Shown here in pieces: positions 41,297 to 49,884 of a stretch of 64,000 nt of DNA. The DNA comes from Streptomyces sp. NRRL F-525. GTDB lineage: Bacteria > Actinomycetota > Actinomycetes > Streptomycetales > Streptomycetaceae. The DNA is taken from assembly GCF_000716605.1 (NCBI RefSeq), contig NZ_JNXE01000002.1:1-64000 (forward strand), given 5' to 3'. Under the pieces are notes generated by a model. The model did not search any database, was not told the DNA's origin, and saw only the letters and a program-made list of their open reading frames with translations. The stretch's first letter is position 1. Each line of letters starts with the position of its first letter. The position numbers and the translations under genes were made by a program.

Positions 41297-44113
41297 ATGA
41301 CGTCCGTCCACGAGGGCGACCTGGTCCTCGGCGCGCTGGGAAACCTGGGCACGCCGATCGACTGCGCCGGGTCCAACCGCCTCGACCTCGAAGGCCCGCA
41401 GGTGCTGTGGCTGGTCGCGTCGGGTGCCATCGACCTGTTCGCGGTGGACGCCGTACAGCAGGGCCACTGGCACCACCTCGGCCGACTGGAGGCGGGCTCA
41501 CTGCTGCTCGGCCCGGTCACCGGACCCCAACACACGCTGGTGGCCCGCCCGTTGCGCGATTGCGTGGTGCACCGCATCAACCTGCGCGAGCTGTACCAGC
41601 CCGCGAACACCCAGACCTGGTCGTACGACGAGTACGGCAACCCCCAGTACGTGCCCCCGACTTCGAGCCCGCTCGAATACGCCCTCGCCCTCGGTGTCGG
41701 CCGCGGCCTCTCCATCCTCTTCCAGGCACCGATGGCCACCGAGCGGGCCGCCGCGCCCACCGATGACGACGTTTTCTGGATGCAAGTCCCGCCGGGGAGC
41801 GTGCAGTACGGGTCGATGTACGGCGCGGAGGCGGCGGCCGATCTGCTGATGGACCCGGCCGTCTGGCAGGACATGGTCAACCAGCAGTACCGCCTGCTGT
41901 CCACGCTGGACAAGTGGATCGAGCAGCTGGAGCGCACCCACGAGACCCGAACCGCCGCCGGTATCAAGGCCGGTGAGGCAGTGCGCGCACAGGCCGACCG
42001 GACACTGCTGGCGTCGATCGGCAAGTCATCGGCCCGGCGTACGACGTCCGCGGACGCCGACGCGTCGTACGCCGCCTGCAAGTTGGTCGCCGAGGCGGCC
42101 GGGCTCACCCTCGCCGAACCCTCCCAGAGCGGCAGCGAGAGCGACCGCCTCGACCCCGTCGAGCGAATAGCCCTCGCCTCACGCGTCCGAGTCCGGGCCG
42201 TACGGCTCGACGGGCGTTGGTGGCGTGACAACGTCGGCCCGCTGGTGGGCCATCGGGCGTTGTCGGGAGCGCCGGTCGCACTGCTGTGGCGGCGCGGCGG
42301 CTACGTCGCCGTCCATCCGGCGACCGGCCGTGAGACACCGATCGAGAAGGCGAACGCGGAGGAGTTCGAGCCGCGCGCGGTGATGTTCTACCGCCCGCTG
42401 CCGGAGCGGCGGCTCAGCCCGTTCGGGCTGCTGCGCTTCTCCATGCAGGGCACCGCAAGCGACCTCACGAACCTGCTGATCAGCGGGCTGGTGACGGTCG
42501 CCATCGGGGCGTTGGTGCCGATCGCGACGGGCAAGGTGCTCGGCGAGTTCGTGCCGAAGGCGCAGACGAACCTGATCGTCCAGGCCTGTCTGGCGGTGAT
42601 GATCACCAGCGTGGTGGCGGCGGCCTTCATGCTGCTGGAGAACCTCACGATCCTCCGCCTGGAGGGCCGTATCGAGGCGACGCTCCAACCAGCCGTCTGG
42701 GACCGGCTGTTGAGGCTGCCGACGAAGTTCTTCACCGAACGCTCGACGGGTGAGCTGGCGAGCGCGGCGATGGGCATCAGCTCGATCCGCCGTCTCCTGG
42801 CGGGAGTTGGGCCCGTAGTCGCCCAGTCGGCGACGGTCGGCGTCATGAACCTGGGCCTGCTGTTCTGGTACAACCCCTCGATGGCCCTCGCGGCGATCGG
42901 CATGCTCGTCGTGATCGCGGCCATATTCCTGAGCCTCGGCCTGTGGCAGGTGCGCTGGCAGCGCAAGCTGGTCGTCCTCAACAACAAGCTGAACAACCAG
43001 GCGTTCCAGACCCTGCGCGGCCTGCCGAAGCTCCGCGTCGCGGCGGCCGAGAACTACGCCTACGCCGCCTGGGCGTCGGAGTTCGCGCGCAGCCGCGAGC
43101 TGCAGCAGAAGGTCGGCCGCATCAAGAACCTCACCACCGTGATGGGCGCGGTGTATCTGCCGGTCTGCACCCTGCTGATGTTCATGATCCTCGCGGGCCC
43201 GGCACGCGGCTCGATGTCGGCGGCCTCCTTCCTCAGCTTCAACACCTCGGTGACGATGCTCCTGACCTCGGTCACCAGCCTCACCGGCGCCTTCGTCTCG
43301 GCGGTGTCCGCGCTCCCCCTCTTCGAGGAGATCAGGCCGGTCCTGGACGCGGCCCCGGAGGTCCGCACCGCGAGCACCCGCCCCGGCCAGCTCTCCGGCG
43401 CGATGGAGGCCCGCCGGGTCTCCTTCCGCTACGCGGACGACGGCCCACTGGTCCTCGACGACGTGTCCTTCACCATCCGCGCGGGCGAGTTCGTGGCGAT
43501 CGTCGGCCCCAGCGGCTGCGGCAAGTCCACCCTGCTCCGCCTCCTCATCGGCTTCGACAAACCGGTCACCGGCAGCGTCCTCTACGACGGCCAGGACCTC
43601 GGCGCCCTCGACCAGTCGGCGGTGCGGCGGCAGTGCGGGGTGGTGCTCCAGCACGCCCAGCCGTTCACCGGCTCCATCCTGGACGTCATCTGCGGCACCG
43701 AACCGTTCACGCCGGAGGAGGCGATGGCGGCGGCCGAGATGGCGGGGCTCGCCGAGGACATCAAGCGGATGCCGATGGGCCTGCACACGATCGTCTCCGG
43801 CAGCGGCGCGGTCTCGGGCGGCCAGCGTCAACGCCTCATGATCGCCCAGGCGTTGATCCGCCGACCGCGCATCCTCTTCTTCGACGAGGCGACCAGCGCG
43901 CTGGACAACGAGACCCAGCGCACGGTGATCGAGAGCACGAAGGCCCTCAACGCCACCCGGATCGTCATCGCGCACCGCCTGTCGACCGTGCTGGACGCCG
44001 ATCGCGTGATCGTCATGGAGGACGGCAAGGTCGCCCAACAGGGGCCGCCCGCACAGCTGTTGGCGGACACGGGTGGACGGCTGCACGAGCTGGTGCGGCG
44101 ACAGATGGCGTGA
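41297..44113 (+). CDS. NHLM-type second ABC transporter (permease/ATP-binding) with N-terminal accessory domain
   Basis: A 938-aa protein. The first ~380 residues lack the C39 Cys and resemble the cyclic-nucleotide-binding-like and linker region seen in NHLM ATP-binding proteins. Then the exporter helices (~385-670) and ATPase (~690-938) follow, with Walker A GPSGCGKSTLLRLLIGF, signature VSGGQRQRLMIAQAL and Walker B RILFFDEATSALD. It probably forms a heterodimer with the C39 transporter. The pair plus the HlyD-like protein is the standard NHLM export set. Confidence 0.93.
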   Translation: MTSVHEGDLVLGALGNLGTPIDCAGSNRLDLEGPQVLWLVASGAIDLFAVDAVQQGHWHHLGRLEAGSLLLGPVTGPQHTLVARPLRDCVVHRINLRELYQPANTQTWSYDEYGNPQYVPPTSSPLEYALALGVGRGLSILFQAPMATERAAAPTDDDVFWMQVPPGSVQYGSMYGAEAAADLLMDPAVWQDMVNQQYRLLSTLDKWIEQLERTHETRTAAGIKAGEAVRAQADRTLLASIGKSSARRTTSADADASYAACKLVAEAAGLTLAEPSQSGSESDRLDPVERIALASRVRVRAVRLDGRWWRDNVGPLVGHRALSGAPVALLWRRGGYVAVHPATGRETPIEKANAEEFEPRAVMFYRPLPERRLSPFGLLRFSMQGTASDLTNLLISGLVTVAIGALVPIATGKVLGEFVPKAQTNLIVQACLAVMITSVVAAAFMLLENLTILRLEGRIEATLQPAVWDRLLRLPTKFFTERSTGELASAAMGISSIRRLLAGVGPVVAQSATVGVMNLGLLFWYNPSMALAAIGMLVVIAAIFLSLGLWQVRWQRKLVVLNNKLNNQAFQTLRGLPKLRVAAAENYAYAAWASEFARSRELQQKVGRIKNLTTVMGAVYLPVCTLLMFMILAGPARGSMSAASFLSFNTSVTMLLTSVTSLTGAFVSAVSALPLFEEIRPVLDAAPEVRTASTRPGQLSGAMEARRVSFRYADDGPLVLDDVSFTIRAGEFVAIVGPSGCGKSTLLRLLIGFDKPVTGSVLYDGQDLGALDQSAVRRQCGVVLQHAQPFTGSILDVICGTEPFTPEEAMAAAEMAGLAEDIKRMPMGLHTIVSGSGAVSGGQRQRLMIAQALIRRPRILFFDEATSALDNETQRTVIESTKALNATRIVIAHRLSTVLDADRVIVMEDGKVAQQGPPAQLLADTGGRLHELVRRQMA

Positions 44114-44137
44114 AGGGTCGACTGGGCCAGGGGTGCG

Positions 44138-44665
44138 TCAGTCCAGGCCCGGCACGACCGCGCCGGAGGGCACCCCGGCCGCCAAGTAGCCCTCATAGAA
44201 CGCCTTCCAGGGCGCACCGGCACCGGCATGCGGCCCCGCTACGGCTTCACCGCGAGCCTTCGCATCGAGCACGGCCAGGCAGACCTCCCAGCCGGCGCCG
44301 TTGCGGGACGCCGTGTCCGCGGCGCCGAGAACGTTGGTGAGCGTGAAGCGGGTGCGCTTCTCCTCGACCTCCTCCAGGTCGAAGTGCAGCTCGTCGACGC
44401 CCCATTCGAAGGACAGGTGCCGGGGTGCGTCGACAGCGATGACCCAGCCGGTCGACTCGGGCATGTTGGGGTCGCCGCTGAAGGTGACCGTCCCGCCGGG
44501 GCGCAGGTCGAATTCGGCGCGGGAGGGGAACCACCGCACGAGTTCGTCGGGGTCGGTCACGAACTGCCAGACGCGGTCGAGGGGTTGGTCGTAGGTACGG
44601 CTGAAACGGACGGCGGGGCGGCCGTCGTCCAGGGTCAGGTAGGTACCGGTGAGGTCGACGGACAT
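44138..44665 (-). CDS. SRPBCC-fold (AHSA1-like) protein
   Basis: A 175-aa START/Bet v1-like protein: FSRTYDQPLDRVWQFVTDPDELVRWFPSRAEFDLRPGGTVTF, then LEEVEEKRTRFTLTN. It starts 7 bp after an ArsR regulator, the standard ArsR-SRPBCC operon of actinobacteria. The ligand is unknown. Confidence 0.9.
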   Translation of the reverse strand: MSVDLTGTYLTLDDGRPAVRFSRTYDQPLDRVWQFVTDPDELVRWFPSRAEFDLRPGGTVTFSGDPNMPESTGWVIAVDAPRHLSFEWGVDELHFDLEEVEEKRTRFTLTNVLGAADTASRNGAGWEVCLAVLDAKARGEAVAGPHAGAGAPWKAFYEGYLAAGVPSGAVVPGLD

Positions 44666-44671
44666 GGCGGA

Positions 44672-45016
44672 TCAGTCCTTCGGTGTGAGGTGTGCGGTGT
44701 CGTCCTCCGACGTCTCGTCGAGGCGTTGGCCCAGCCGGTCCAGGCTGCGGTTCCACAGCTCTCGGTAAGGGGTGAGCCAGGCGTCGAGTTCGGCGATCGG
44801 GGCCGGGTCGAGGGCGTAGACACGGCGTTGCGCGTCCTGCCGTACGCGGACCAGGCCCGCGTCCCGAAGTACCCGTAGATGCTTCGACGTGCTGGGCTGG
44901 CTCAGGCCGCATGCCTCCACGATCTCGCCGACGGGCCGGGGCCGCTCCAGGAGCAGGCCGACGATGGCCCGCCGGTGGGGATCGGCGAGGGCGGTCCAGA
45001 GCGAGGCGTCGGACAT
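44672..45016 (-). CDS. ArsR-family regulator
   Basis: A 114-aa winged-helix protein: LWTALADPHRRAIVGLLLERPRPVGEIVEACGLSQPSTSKHLRVLRDAGLVRVRQDAQRRVYALD. No metal-binding Cys pair is visible, so it is probably not a metal sensor. It is first in the operon with SRPBCC, directly under an A/T-rich promoter-operator. Confidence 0.92.
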   Translation of the reverse strand: MSDASLWTALADPHRRAIVGLLLERPRPVGEIVEACGLSQPSTSKHLRVLRDAGLVRVRQDAQRRVYALDPAPIAELDAWLTPYRELWNRSLDRLGQRLDETSEDDTAHLTPKD

Positions 45017-45022
45017 GACCTC

Positions 45023-45052
45023 AATATGCCTCGCTGGTTATATTCCCGTCAA
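45023..45052 (-). promoter_or_regulatory. Promoter and operator of the ArsR-SRPBCC operon
   Basis: Minus strand: TTGACG (complement of 45047-45052), 17-nt spacer, GCATAT (complement of 45024-45029), then 7 nt to the ATG. An imperfect inverted repeat AATATGCC-N5-GGTTATATT (45023-45044) covers the -10 and most of the spacer, fitting ArsR autorepression. Confidence 0.6.
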
Positions 45053-45088
45053 GGAATACAGTGCCCGCAACCCGGAACGCGCACCCCC

Positions 45089-45526
45089 TCAGGCGACCGG
45101 GCGGCCGTATCCCGCGACATCCCCGTGGTCCACCCCGTGCGCCGCCCAGCTGTACAGATGCAGGTCGAGGCCGTCCGGGTCGTTGAAGACCAGCAGCCAG
45201 CCGATCGAGGCCTCGATCACCGGCGAGTGCGTGACGCCGAGGGTGTCGAGATGCGCGGCCCACGCCTCCACGTCAGCCCTGTCCCGGACCGCGAAGCTGA
45301 CGGGGTCGAAGCCCTGACAGCCCTGCGCCGCTTGGGAGTTGACGCGCAGGCAGAGCATGGAGTCGCCGAGTCCCGGGACCTCGCCCGCCACTCCGCGCAC
45401 GACTCCGTCCGCGTCCTGGAACTCGTACGTGACCTTGAAACCGAGGACGCGGCCGTACCAGTCGCGTGAGCGGTCGAGGTCGGTGACGGGCATCTTCACG
45501 TGATGGATTCCGGCGAGCTCCGGCAT
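45089..45526 (-). CDS. VOC-family protein
   Basis: A 145-aa vicinal-oxygen-chelate protein: MPELAGIHHVKMPVTDLDRSRDWYGRVLGFKV and LLVFNDPDGLDLHLYSW. His and Glu ligand positions of the metal site appear possible (HHVKMPV; DLHLYSW). The ATG at 45526 is favoured over the GTG at 45535 because of GGAG spacing. It is divergent from a TetR gene across 66 bp. Confidence 0.87.
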   Translation of the reverse strand: MPELAGIHHVKMPVTDLDRSRDWYGRVLGFKVTYEFQDADGVVRGVAGEVPGLGDSMLCLRVNSQAAQGCQGFDPVSFAVRDRADVEAWAAHLDTLGVTHSPVIEASIGWLLVFNDPDGLDLHLYSWAAHGVDHGDVAGYGRPVA

Positions 45527-45579
45527 GGCTCTCACGCTCCTCGTTCATTTCGCCGCAGTACGACTGCGCCGATTTCCTC

Positions 45580-45585
45580 TAGACT
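45580..45585 (+). promoter_or_regulatory. Candidate -10 hexamer of a leaderless TetR mRNA
   Basis: TAGACT lies seven bases before the TetR ATG, so transcription would begin at or next to the start codon. No Shine-Dalgarno is present. The -35 is poor. Confidence 0.4.
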
Positions 45586-45592
45586 CCTCCCC

Positions 45593-46246
45593 ATGTCCGA
45601 CCCCGTCAACCAGAAGAGGCCGTACCGCTCGGCCAAGCGCGCCGAGGCGGCGGCGACGACCCGCGCCCGCATCCGGGAGGCGGCCGCGCGGCTGTTCACG
45701 GAGAAGGGATACACGGGCACGCGGATGAAGGAGGTGGCGGCGCTGGCCGGTGTCGGCGAGCGCACGCTGTACGACGCGTTCCCCACCAAGGCCGCCCTGT
45801 TCGGGCACACCCTGGGCGTCACACTCGCCGGGGACGAGGAACCGGTGGCCGTCCCGGAGCGCCCCGAGACCGTGGCGATCCGGGACGAGCCCGACCCCGA
45901 GCGCGCGATCGGCCGTGCCGTCGACCAGATGACCGACCTGCTGGAGCGGGCCGGTGACCTGATCATGGTGACCGTCGAGGCGGCCGGCGCCGACCCGGAC
46001 ATGCGGGCGTCCGCGGACGCCGGCGCCGAGGCGACGTACGGCGTACATCTGGCCCTGACCACGGCGCTTGAGGAGCGCGGAGCCCTCCGCCCGGGCCTCG
46101 ACGCGCGCACCGCCGCCGACACGCTCTACGCCCTGGCGTCACCGCACACGCATCAACTCCTGCGCAGGCATCGGAGTTGGACGCGGGACGCCTACCAGGC
46201 TTGGCTGCGGCGGGTGTTGGTCGCGGAGCTGCTCCGACCTCACTGA
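45593..46246 (+). CDS. TetR-family regulator
   Basis: A 217-aa TetR repressor: RIREAAARLFTEKGYTGTRMKEVAALAGVGERTLYDAFPTKAALFGHTL (HTH ~28-75), then a helical sensor domain. The ATG at 45593 has no Shine-Dalgarno but a TAGACT 7 nt upstream, suggesting a leaderless transcript. It probably controls the divergent VOC gene and itself. Its 3' end overlaps the convergent hydrolase by 7 bp. Confidence 0.9.
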   Translation: MSDPVNQKRPYRSAKRAEAAATTRARIREAAARLFTEKGYTGTRMKEVAALAGVGERTLYDAFPTKAALFGHTLGVTLAGDEEPVAVPERPETVAIRDEPDPERAIGRAVDQMTDLLERAGDLIMVTVEAAGADPDMRASADAGAEATYGVHLALTTALEERGALRPGLDARTAADTLYALASPHTHQLLRRHRSWTRDAYQAWLRRVLVAELLRPH

Positions 46247-47082
46247 ACCCCGCCCTCCCAGAGGTCCGGCACCTCTCCTTCCCGGCTGTACATCTGGGTC
46301 GCCAAAACCCGTACCGCCGACGCGAATTGGAGCGGGTCGCGCAGGAACTCCATGTGGACGCCGGGGAATTCGGCCCACGGCACGCCGATCCGGCGGGCGA
46401 TCTCGATCGACGGCCGGGCGTAGTACGTACCGCGGTCTTCCGCGCCCGCCCCCAACACCACAGGAAACGGGGCCGACTTGAGCGCGGTCTCGTCGGGGTA
46501 GAAGCCGGCGAAGCCTGGCCACTCCGTGCCGAAGAGGTGGTCCTGGTTGCCGAGGAACCGCTTCCAGAGGTCGGGGGGCCAGCGGTACGTCCCCTCACCG
46601 CGGGTCGTCTCCGCGAACCGGCGGCCGGCCGCGGGTGCCCCGCCCTGTTCGTAGAGTGCGGCCAGTTCGGCGAAGAAGCCGCGGCCGGGGTCGCCGTCGG
46701 GCAGAACGTTCACGGCGGGCGGTTCATGGGCGATGAGGCCCGCCATCACCTCCGGGTGCAGCGCGGCCAGCGTGAGGCCGATGATCGCGCCGCCGCTGTT
46801 GCCGAAGACCAGCGCCCGACCGTCGGCCAGCCCGTCGACGAGCGCGCGGGCGTCGGCGGCCTGCACGGCTAGGTCCATCGGGGCCTTTGACCTGCCGGAA
46901 CTCCGCGAGTTGCCGCGCCGGTCGTACGAGATCACCATGAATGCGTCGGAAAGGGTCGCGGCGACGCCGTCGTAGTAGCCGGCGTCTCCCCCGGCCCCGC
47001 TGATCATCAACAGCGCCGGGCCGGTGCCGCGTACCTCGTAGTACAGCCCGGCCCCGTCGACCTCGAACACGCCACTGCGCAT
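46240..47082 (-). CDS. Alpha/beta hydrolase
   Basis: A 280-aa alpha/beta hydrolase: oxyanion-side LMISGAGGDAGYY, nucleophile Ser in VFGNSGGAIIGL, and the catalytic His near FPGVHMEFL. The substrate is unknown. It is divergent from a DHA2 exporter; the shared region contains palindromes that may control both. Confidence 0.9.
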   Translation of the reverse strand: MRSGVFEVDGAGLYYEVRGTGPALLMISGAGGDAGYYDGVAATLSDAFMVISYDRRGNSRSSGRSKAPMDLAVQAADARALVDGLADGRALVFGNSGGAIIGLTLAALHPEVMAGLIAHEPPAVNVLPDGDPGRGFFAELAALYEQGGAPAAGRRFAETTRGEGTYRWPPDLWKRFLGNQDHLFGTEWPGFAGFYPDETALKSAPFPVVLGAGAEDRGTYYARPSIEIARRIGVPWAEFPGVHMEFLRDPLQFASAVRVLATQMYSREGEVPDLWEGGVQ

Positions 47083-47096
47083 GCCTGCTCCCCGTC

Positions 47097-47161
47097 TTCT
47101 GCGAAACGTTGCCGTTTCGCAGAAAGTGGTCTAGTCTCCGATGTGTACGAAACCGTTTCGT
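47097..47161 (+). promoter_or_regulatory. Promoter with palindromic operators for the DHA2 exporter
   Basis: TTGCCG (47109-47114), 17-nt spacer, TAGTCT (47132-47137). A perfect 12-bp-arm palindrome TTCTGCGAAACG-TTGC-CGTTTCGCAGAA (47097-47124) covers the -35, and ACGAAA-CCG-TTTCGT (47147-47161) sits near the transcription start. The shared CGAAAC/GTTTCG element suggests one repressor binding twice. Confidence 0.6.
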
Positions 47162-47206
47162 TTACGTTTTGGTAAACCCCGAACGACTTCCCTGGAGTGG
47201 TTCCCG

Positions 47207-48709
47207 ATGTCCCAGAAGACATTGACCGAAGACACCCGGTCGGGTGTCGGGGAGGCGCAGTCCGCGTCCTCCAACAAGCGGTGGTGGATCCTCGCGATCG
47301 TCGCCGTCGCGCAGTTGATGGTGGTCCTCGACGCCACCATCGTGAACATCGCCCTGCCGTCGGCCCAGAAGGACCTCGGCTTCTCCGACGGCAACCGGCA
47401 GTGGATCGTCACCGCGTACGCTCTCGCGTTCGCCTCCCTGCTGCTGCTCGGCGGCCGTATCGCCGACCTGTTCGGCCGGAAGACCGCCTTCCTCGCCGGT
47501 GTCGTCGGATTCGCCGCCGCCTCCGCGCTCGGCGGCGCCGCCACCAGCTTCGAGATGCTGGTCACCGCACGCGCCCTCCAGGGTGTCGCGGGCGCGCTCC
47601 TCGCGCCGGCCGCGCTGTCCCTGCTCAACACGACGTTCACGGACGCCCGTGAACGCGCTCGGGCCTTCAGCGTCTACGGCGCCATCGCGGGCGCCGGCGG
47701 TGCGGTGGGTCTGCTGCTCGGCGGTGTGCTGACCGACGCCTTCGACTGGCGCTGGACGCTCTACGTGAACGTCGCCATCGCGTTCGTCGCCTTCGCGGGC
47801 GGCTGGGTCCTGCTGAGCAACCACCGCGACGCCGCGGGCTCCAAGCTGGACGTGCCGGGCACGGTCCTGGTCGCCGGTGGTCTGTTCTCCCTCGTCTACG
47901 GCTTCTCCAACGCCGAGACGCACGACTGGAGTTCGCCGCAGACCTGGGGCTTCCTGATCGCGGGCGGTGTGCTCCTCGCCGCCTTCGCCTGGTGGCAGAA
48001 CCGCGCCGCGCACCCACTGCTGCCGCTGCGCATCCTGCTCGACCGCAACCGGGGCGCCTCGTTCCTCGCCGTGCTGATCACCGGTGCGGGCATGTTCGGC
48101 GTGTTCCTCTTCCTCACCTACTACCTGCAGCTGAACCTCGGCTTCAGCCCCACCAAGACCGGTGTCGCGTTCCTGCCGATGATCGGCGCCCTGATGGTCA
48201 TGGCGCAGATCGGCACCACGATGCTCGTGCCGCGCCTCGGCCCGAAGGTCGTCATTCCCCTGGGCTTCGCCATCGCCATGGTCGGCATGGCCTGGCTGAC
48301 CGGCATCGGGACCACCTCGTCCTACGCGACCCACGTGCTGCCGCAGCTGATCGTGATCGGCGCGGGTCTCGGCATGGTGATGCCGCCGGCGATGCAGCTC
48401 GCCACGGGCGGGGTCGCCGCCGAGGACGCGGGTGTCGCCTCGGCGACGGTCAACGCCATGCAGCAGGTGGGCGGTTCGATCGGTACGGCACTGCTGAACA
48501 CGCTGGCCGCGAGCGCCGCGACGGACTACCTGGCCGGGAAGGACGCATCCAGCAAGTTGGTCCAGGCGCAGGCGACGATCGAGAGCTACACCACCGCGTT
48601 CTGGTGGTCGGCGGGCTTCTTCGCCGCGGGCACGCTGATCGCGCTGGTGCTCTACCGTCGCGGGGTTCCGCAGCAGGAGGCGGACGCCGCACCGGTCGTC
48701 CACATGTGA
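47207..48709 (+). CDS. DHA2-type MFS multidrug exporter
   Basis: A 500-aa transporter with 14 predicted helices, EmrB/QacA-like. Motifs: LDATIVNIALPSAQKDLGF (helix 1), LLGGRIADLFGRKTAFL (motif A), GGVLTDAFDWRWTLYVN (motif C region). The ATG at 47207 has GGAG upstream. It ends in a strong terminator. Operators overlap its promoter, so it is likely repressed until a drug is present; no repressor gene is adjacent. Confidence 0.93.
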   Translation: MSQKTLTEDTRSGVGEAQSASSNKRWWILAIVAVAQLMVVLDATIVNIALPSAQKDLGFSDGNRQWIVTAYALAFASLLLLGGRIADLFGRKTAFLAGVVGFAAASALGGAATSFEMLVTARALQGVAGALLAPAALSLLNTTFTDARERARAFSVYGAIAGAGGAVGLLLGGVLTDAFDWRWTLYVNVAIAFVAFAGGWVLLSNHRDAAGSKLDVPGTVLVAGGLFSLVYGFSNAETHDWSSPQTWGFLIAGGVLLAAFAWWQNRAAHPLLPLRILLDRNRGASFLAVLITGAGMFGVFLFLTYYLQLNLGFSPTKTGVAFLPMIGALMVMAQIGTTMLVPRLGPKVVIPLGFAIAMVGMAWLTGIGTTSSYATHVLPQLIVIGAGLGMVMPPAMQLATGGVAAEDAGVASATVNAMQQVGGSIGTALLNTLAASAATDYLAGKDASSKLVQAQATIESYTTAFWWSAGFFAAGTLIALVLYRRGVPQQEADAAPVVHM

Positions 48710-48741
48710 CCGGCTCCGCCCGATCCTGAGCCGCACAGACC

Positions 48742-48777
48742 GAGGGGCCGCCGTCCGCAGGGAGACGGCGGCCCCTC
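48742..48777 (+). terminator. Strong terminator of the DHA2 exporter
   Basis: A perfect 14-bp stem (GAGGGGCCGCCGTC and complement) with an 8-nt loop, followed by TTC. Confidence 0.82.
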
Positions 48778-48862
48778 TTCATCGCCCTACTGACAGAAAG
48801 TCAACCTTTCTGACCGAAGTTCACCATGTCGAGTGAACCAGATCTTGCGGACGGCGTGTCGG

Positions 48863-48888
48863 GGATGCCATGCGCCCCTGCGGGGTAA
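48863..48888 (+). promoter_or_regulatory. Possible sigma-B-type promoter of the STAS gene
   Basis: GGAT (48863-48866), 16-nt spacer, GGGTAA (48883-48888), 41 bp before the STAS start. It resembles the GNNT-N14-16-GGGTAY stress promoter of Streptomyces SigB-like factors, with a mismatch in the last base. Confidence 0.3.
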
Positions 48889-48929
48889 CTACCGAGACCG
48901 AATGCGCCCCGTGCCGAGGTGGAGCGGCC

Positions 48930-49310
48930 ATGACAGCGGAAGCGGACGAACGCGACAGTCCCGCGGCCAACTCCTGTGCCCGTACGCGGTCCAGGGGTCC
49001 CTTCACGGTGGTCGAGGTCTCGGGCGAGATCGACATGGCGACGGCCGACCTGGTCGTAGAACACCTGGACGCCGCGACCTCGGTCGACGAGCCCGACGTA
49101 CTGGTGGATCTGCGGCCCGTCGAGTTCTTCGACTGCTCCGGGCTGCGCGTCCTGTGCCGGGCCGAGCGGCGGGCCAGGGAACGCGGCGGGCGGTTGCGCG
49201 TGGTGTCCGACGGGCCGCGGATCGACCGGCTGTTGCGTGCCTCGGGGCTGCTCGGCCGCTTTCCGCCGCTGCGGGTGCTGCCCGCGCAGGCCGAGCGGCC
49301 CCAACGATGA
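48930..49310 (+). CDS. STAS-domain anti-sigma factor antagonist
   Basis: A 126-aa STAS protein: FTVVEVSGEIDMATADLVVEHL, then VLVDLRPVEFFDCSGLRVLCRAERRA, where the phosphorylatable Ser lies in the DCSGL motif. Such proteins bind anti-sigma kinases and are reset by SpoIIE phosphatases like the two encoded at 23.7 and 33.6 kb, although no direct link is shown. The ATG at 48930 has GTGGAG upstream. Confidence 0.92.
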   Translation: MTAEADERDSPAANSCARTRSRGPFTVVEVSGEIDMATADLVVEHLDAATSVDEPDVLVDLRPVEFFDCSGLRVLCRAERRARERGGRLRVVSDGPRIDRLLRASGLLGRFPPLRVLPAQAERPQR

Positions 49311-49424
49311 CAGGGGCCGGCACGGGCGACCCCACACCGCCCGGCCGACCCCTGGTTGCGGGACCGCGGTACTCCGCGACAGGGGCACGCACTCCCCAGC
49401 TACGGACCCTCCCTGTTGCTCACG

Positions 49425-49446
49425 GAGACCGTGCGGTCCCGGTCTC
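49425..49446 (-). terminator. Terminator of the SSI-like gene
   Basis: Inverted repeat GAGACCG / CGGTCTC with an 8-nt loop directly after the SSI stop on the minus strand. Confidence 0.5.
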
Positions 49447-49884
49447 TCAGAACGTGAAGACGCCTCCGTATCCGTAGGAGTCCTTCACGCACTCGTTGGA
49501 GAAGACGCGCTCGTAGGAGACGCGTCTGCCCTGCCACACACCGTCGATCGTGACGACGACGGGGCGGTAGAGCTTGTTGCACAGCACGTCGTCCCGGGCC
49601 GTGAGGGCGTCGAAGTCGCCCCCGACGCCGCGCAGTTCGGCGCAGGCCTCGGCGGCGGCCGGGTGGGTGCCGGAGGAGGTGGGCGCGCAGGTGAGGGTCA
49701 CCGCGCGTTCCGGTGTGGCGAGGGCGGCGTCGTCGCCGTGGCCCATGGTGAGCACCAGGGCTGAGGGGGCGTAGAGCGCGGCCGGGCCGGCTCCGTGGGC
49801 GGCGAGGGCGGACCCGGTCAGGGGTCCGCAGACGGCGGTGGCCGTCAGACCCAGGGTCGCTGCCCAGCGCGCGGTGTTCCGCAT
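49447..49884 (-). CDS. Subtilisin inhibitor (SSI) family protein with lysine at P1
   Basis: A 145-aa secreted inhibitor. Signal peptide ~1-29. The mature protein has the SSI hallmarks: a first Cys pair (TLTCAPTSS...EACAEL) and the reactive loop between the second pair, LCNKLYRPV...SNEC, followed by [21 protein letters not shown]. By alignment with SSI (CPMVYDP) P1 is Lys, so trypsin-like proteases are the likely main target. The ATG at 49884 is preferred over 49893 because of GAAGGA spacing. Confidence 0.93.
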   Translation of the reverse strand: MRNTARWAATLGLTATAVCGPLTGSALAAHGAGPAALYAPSALVLTMGHGDDAALATPERAVTLTCAPTSSGTHPAAAEACAELRGVGGDFDALTARDDVLCNKLYRPVVVTIDGVWQGRRVSYERVFSNECVKDSYGYGGVFTF

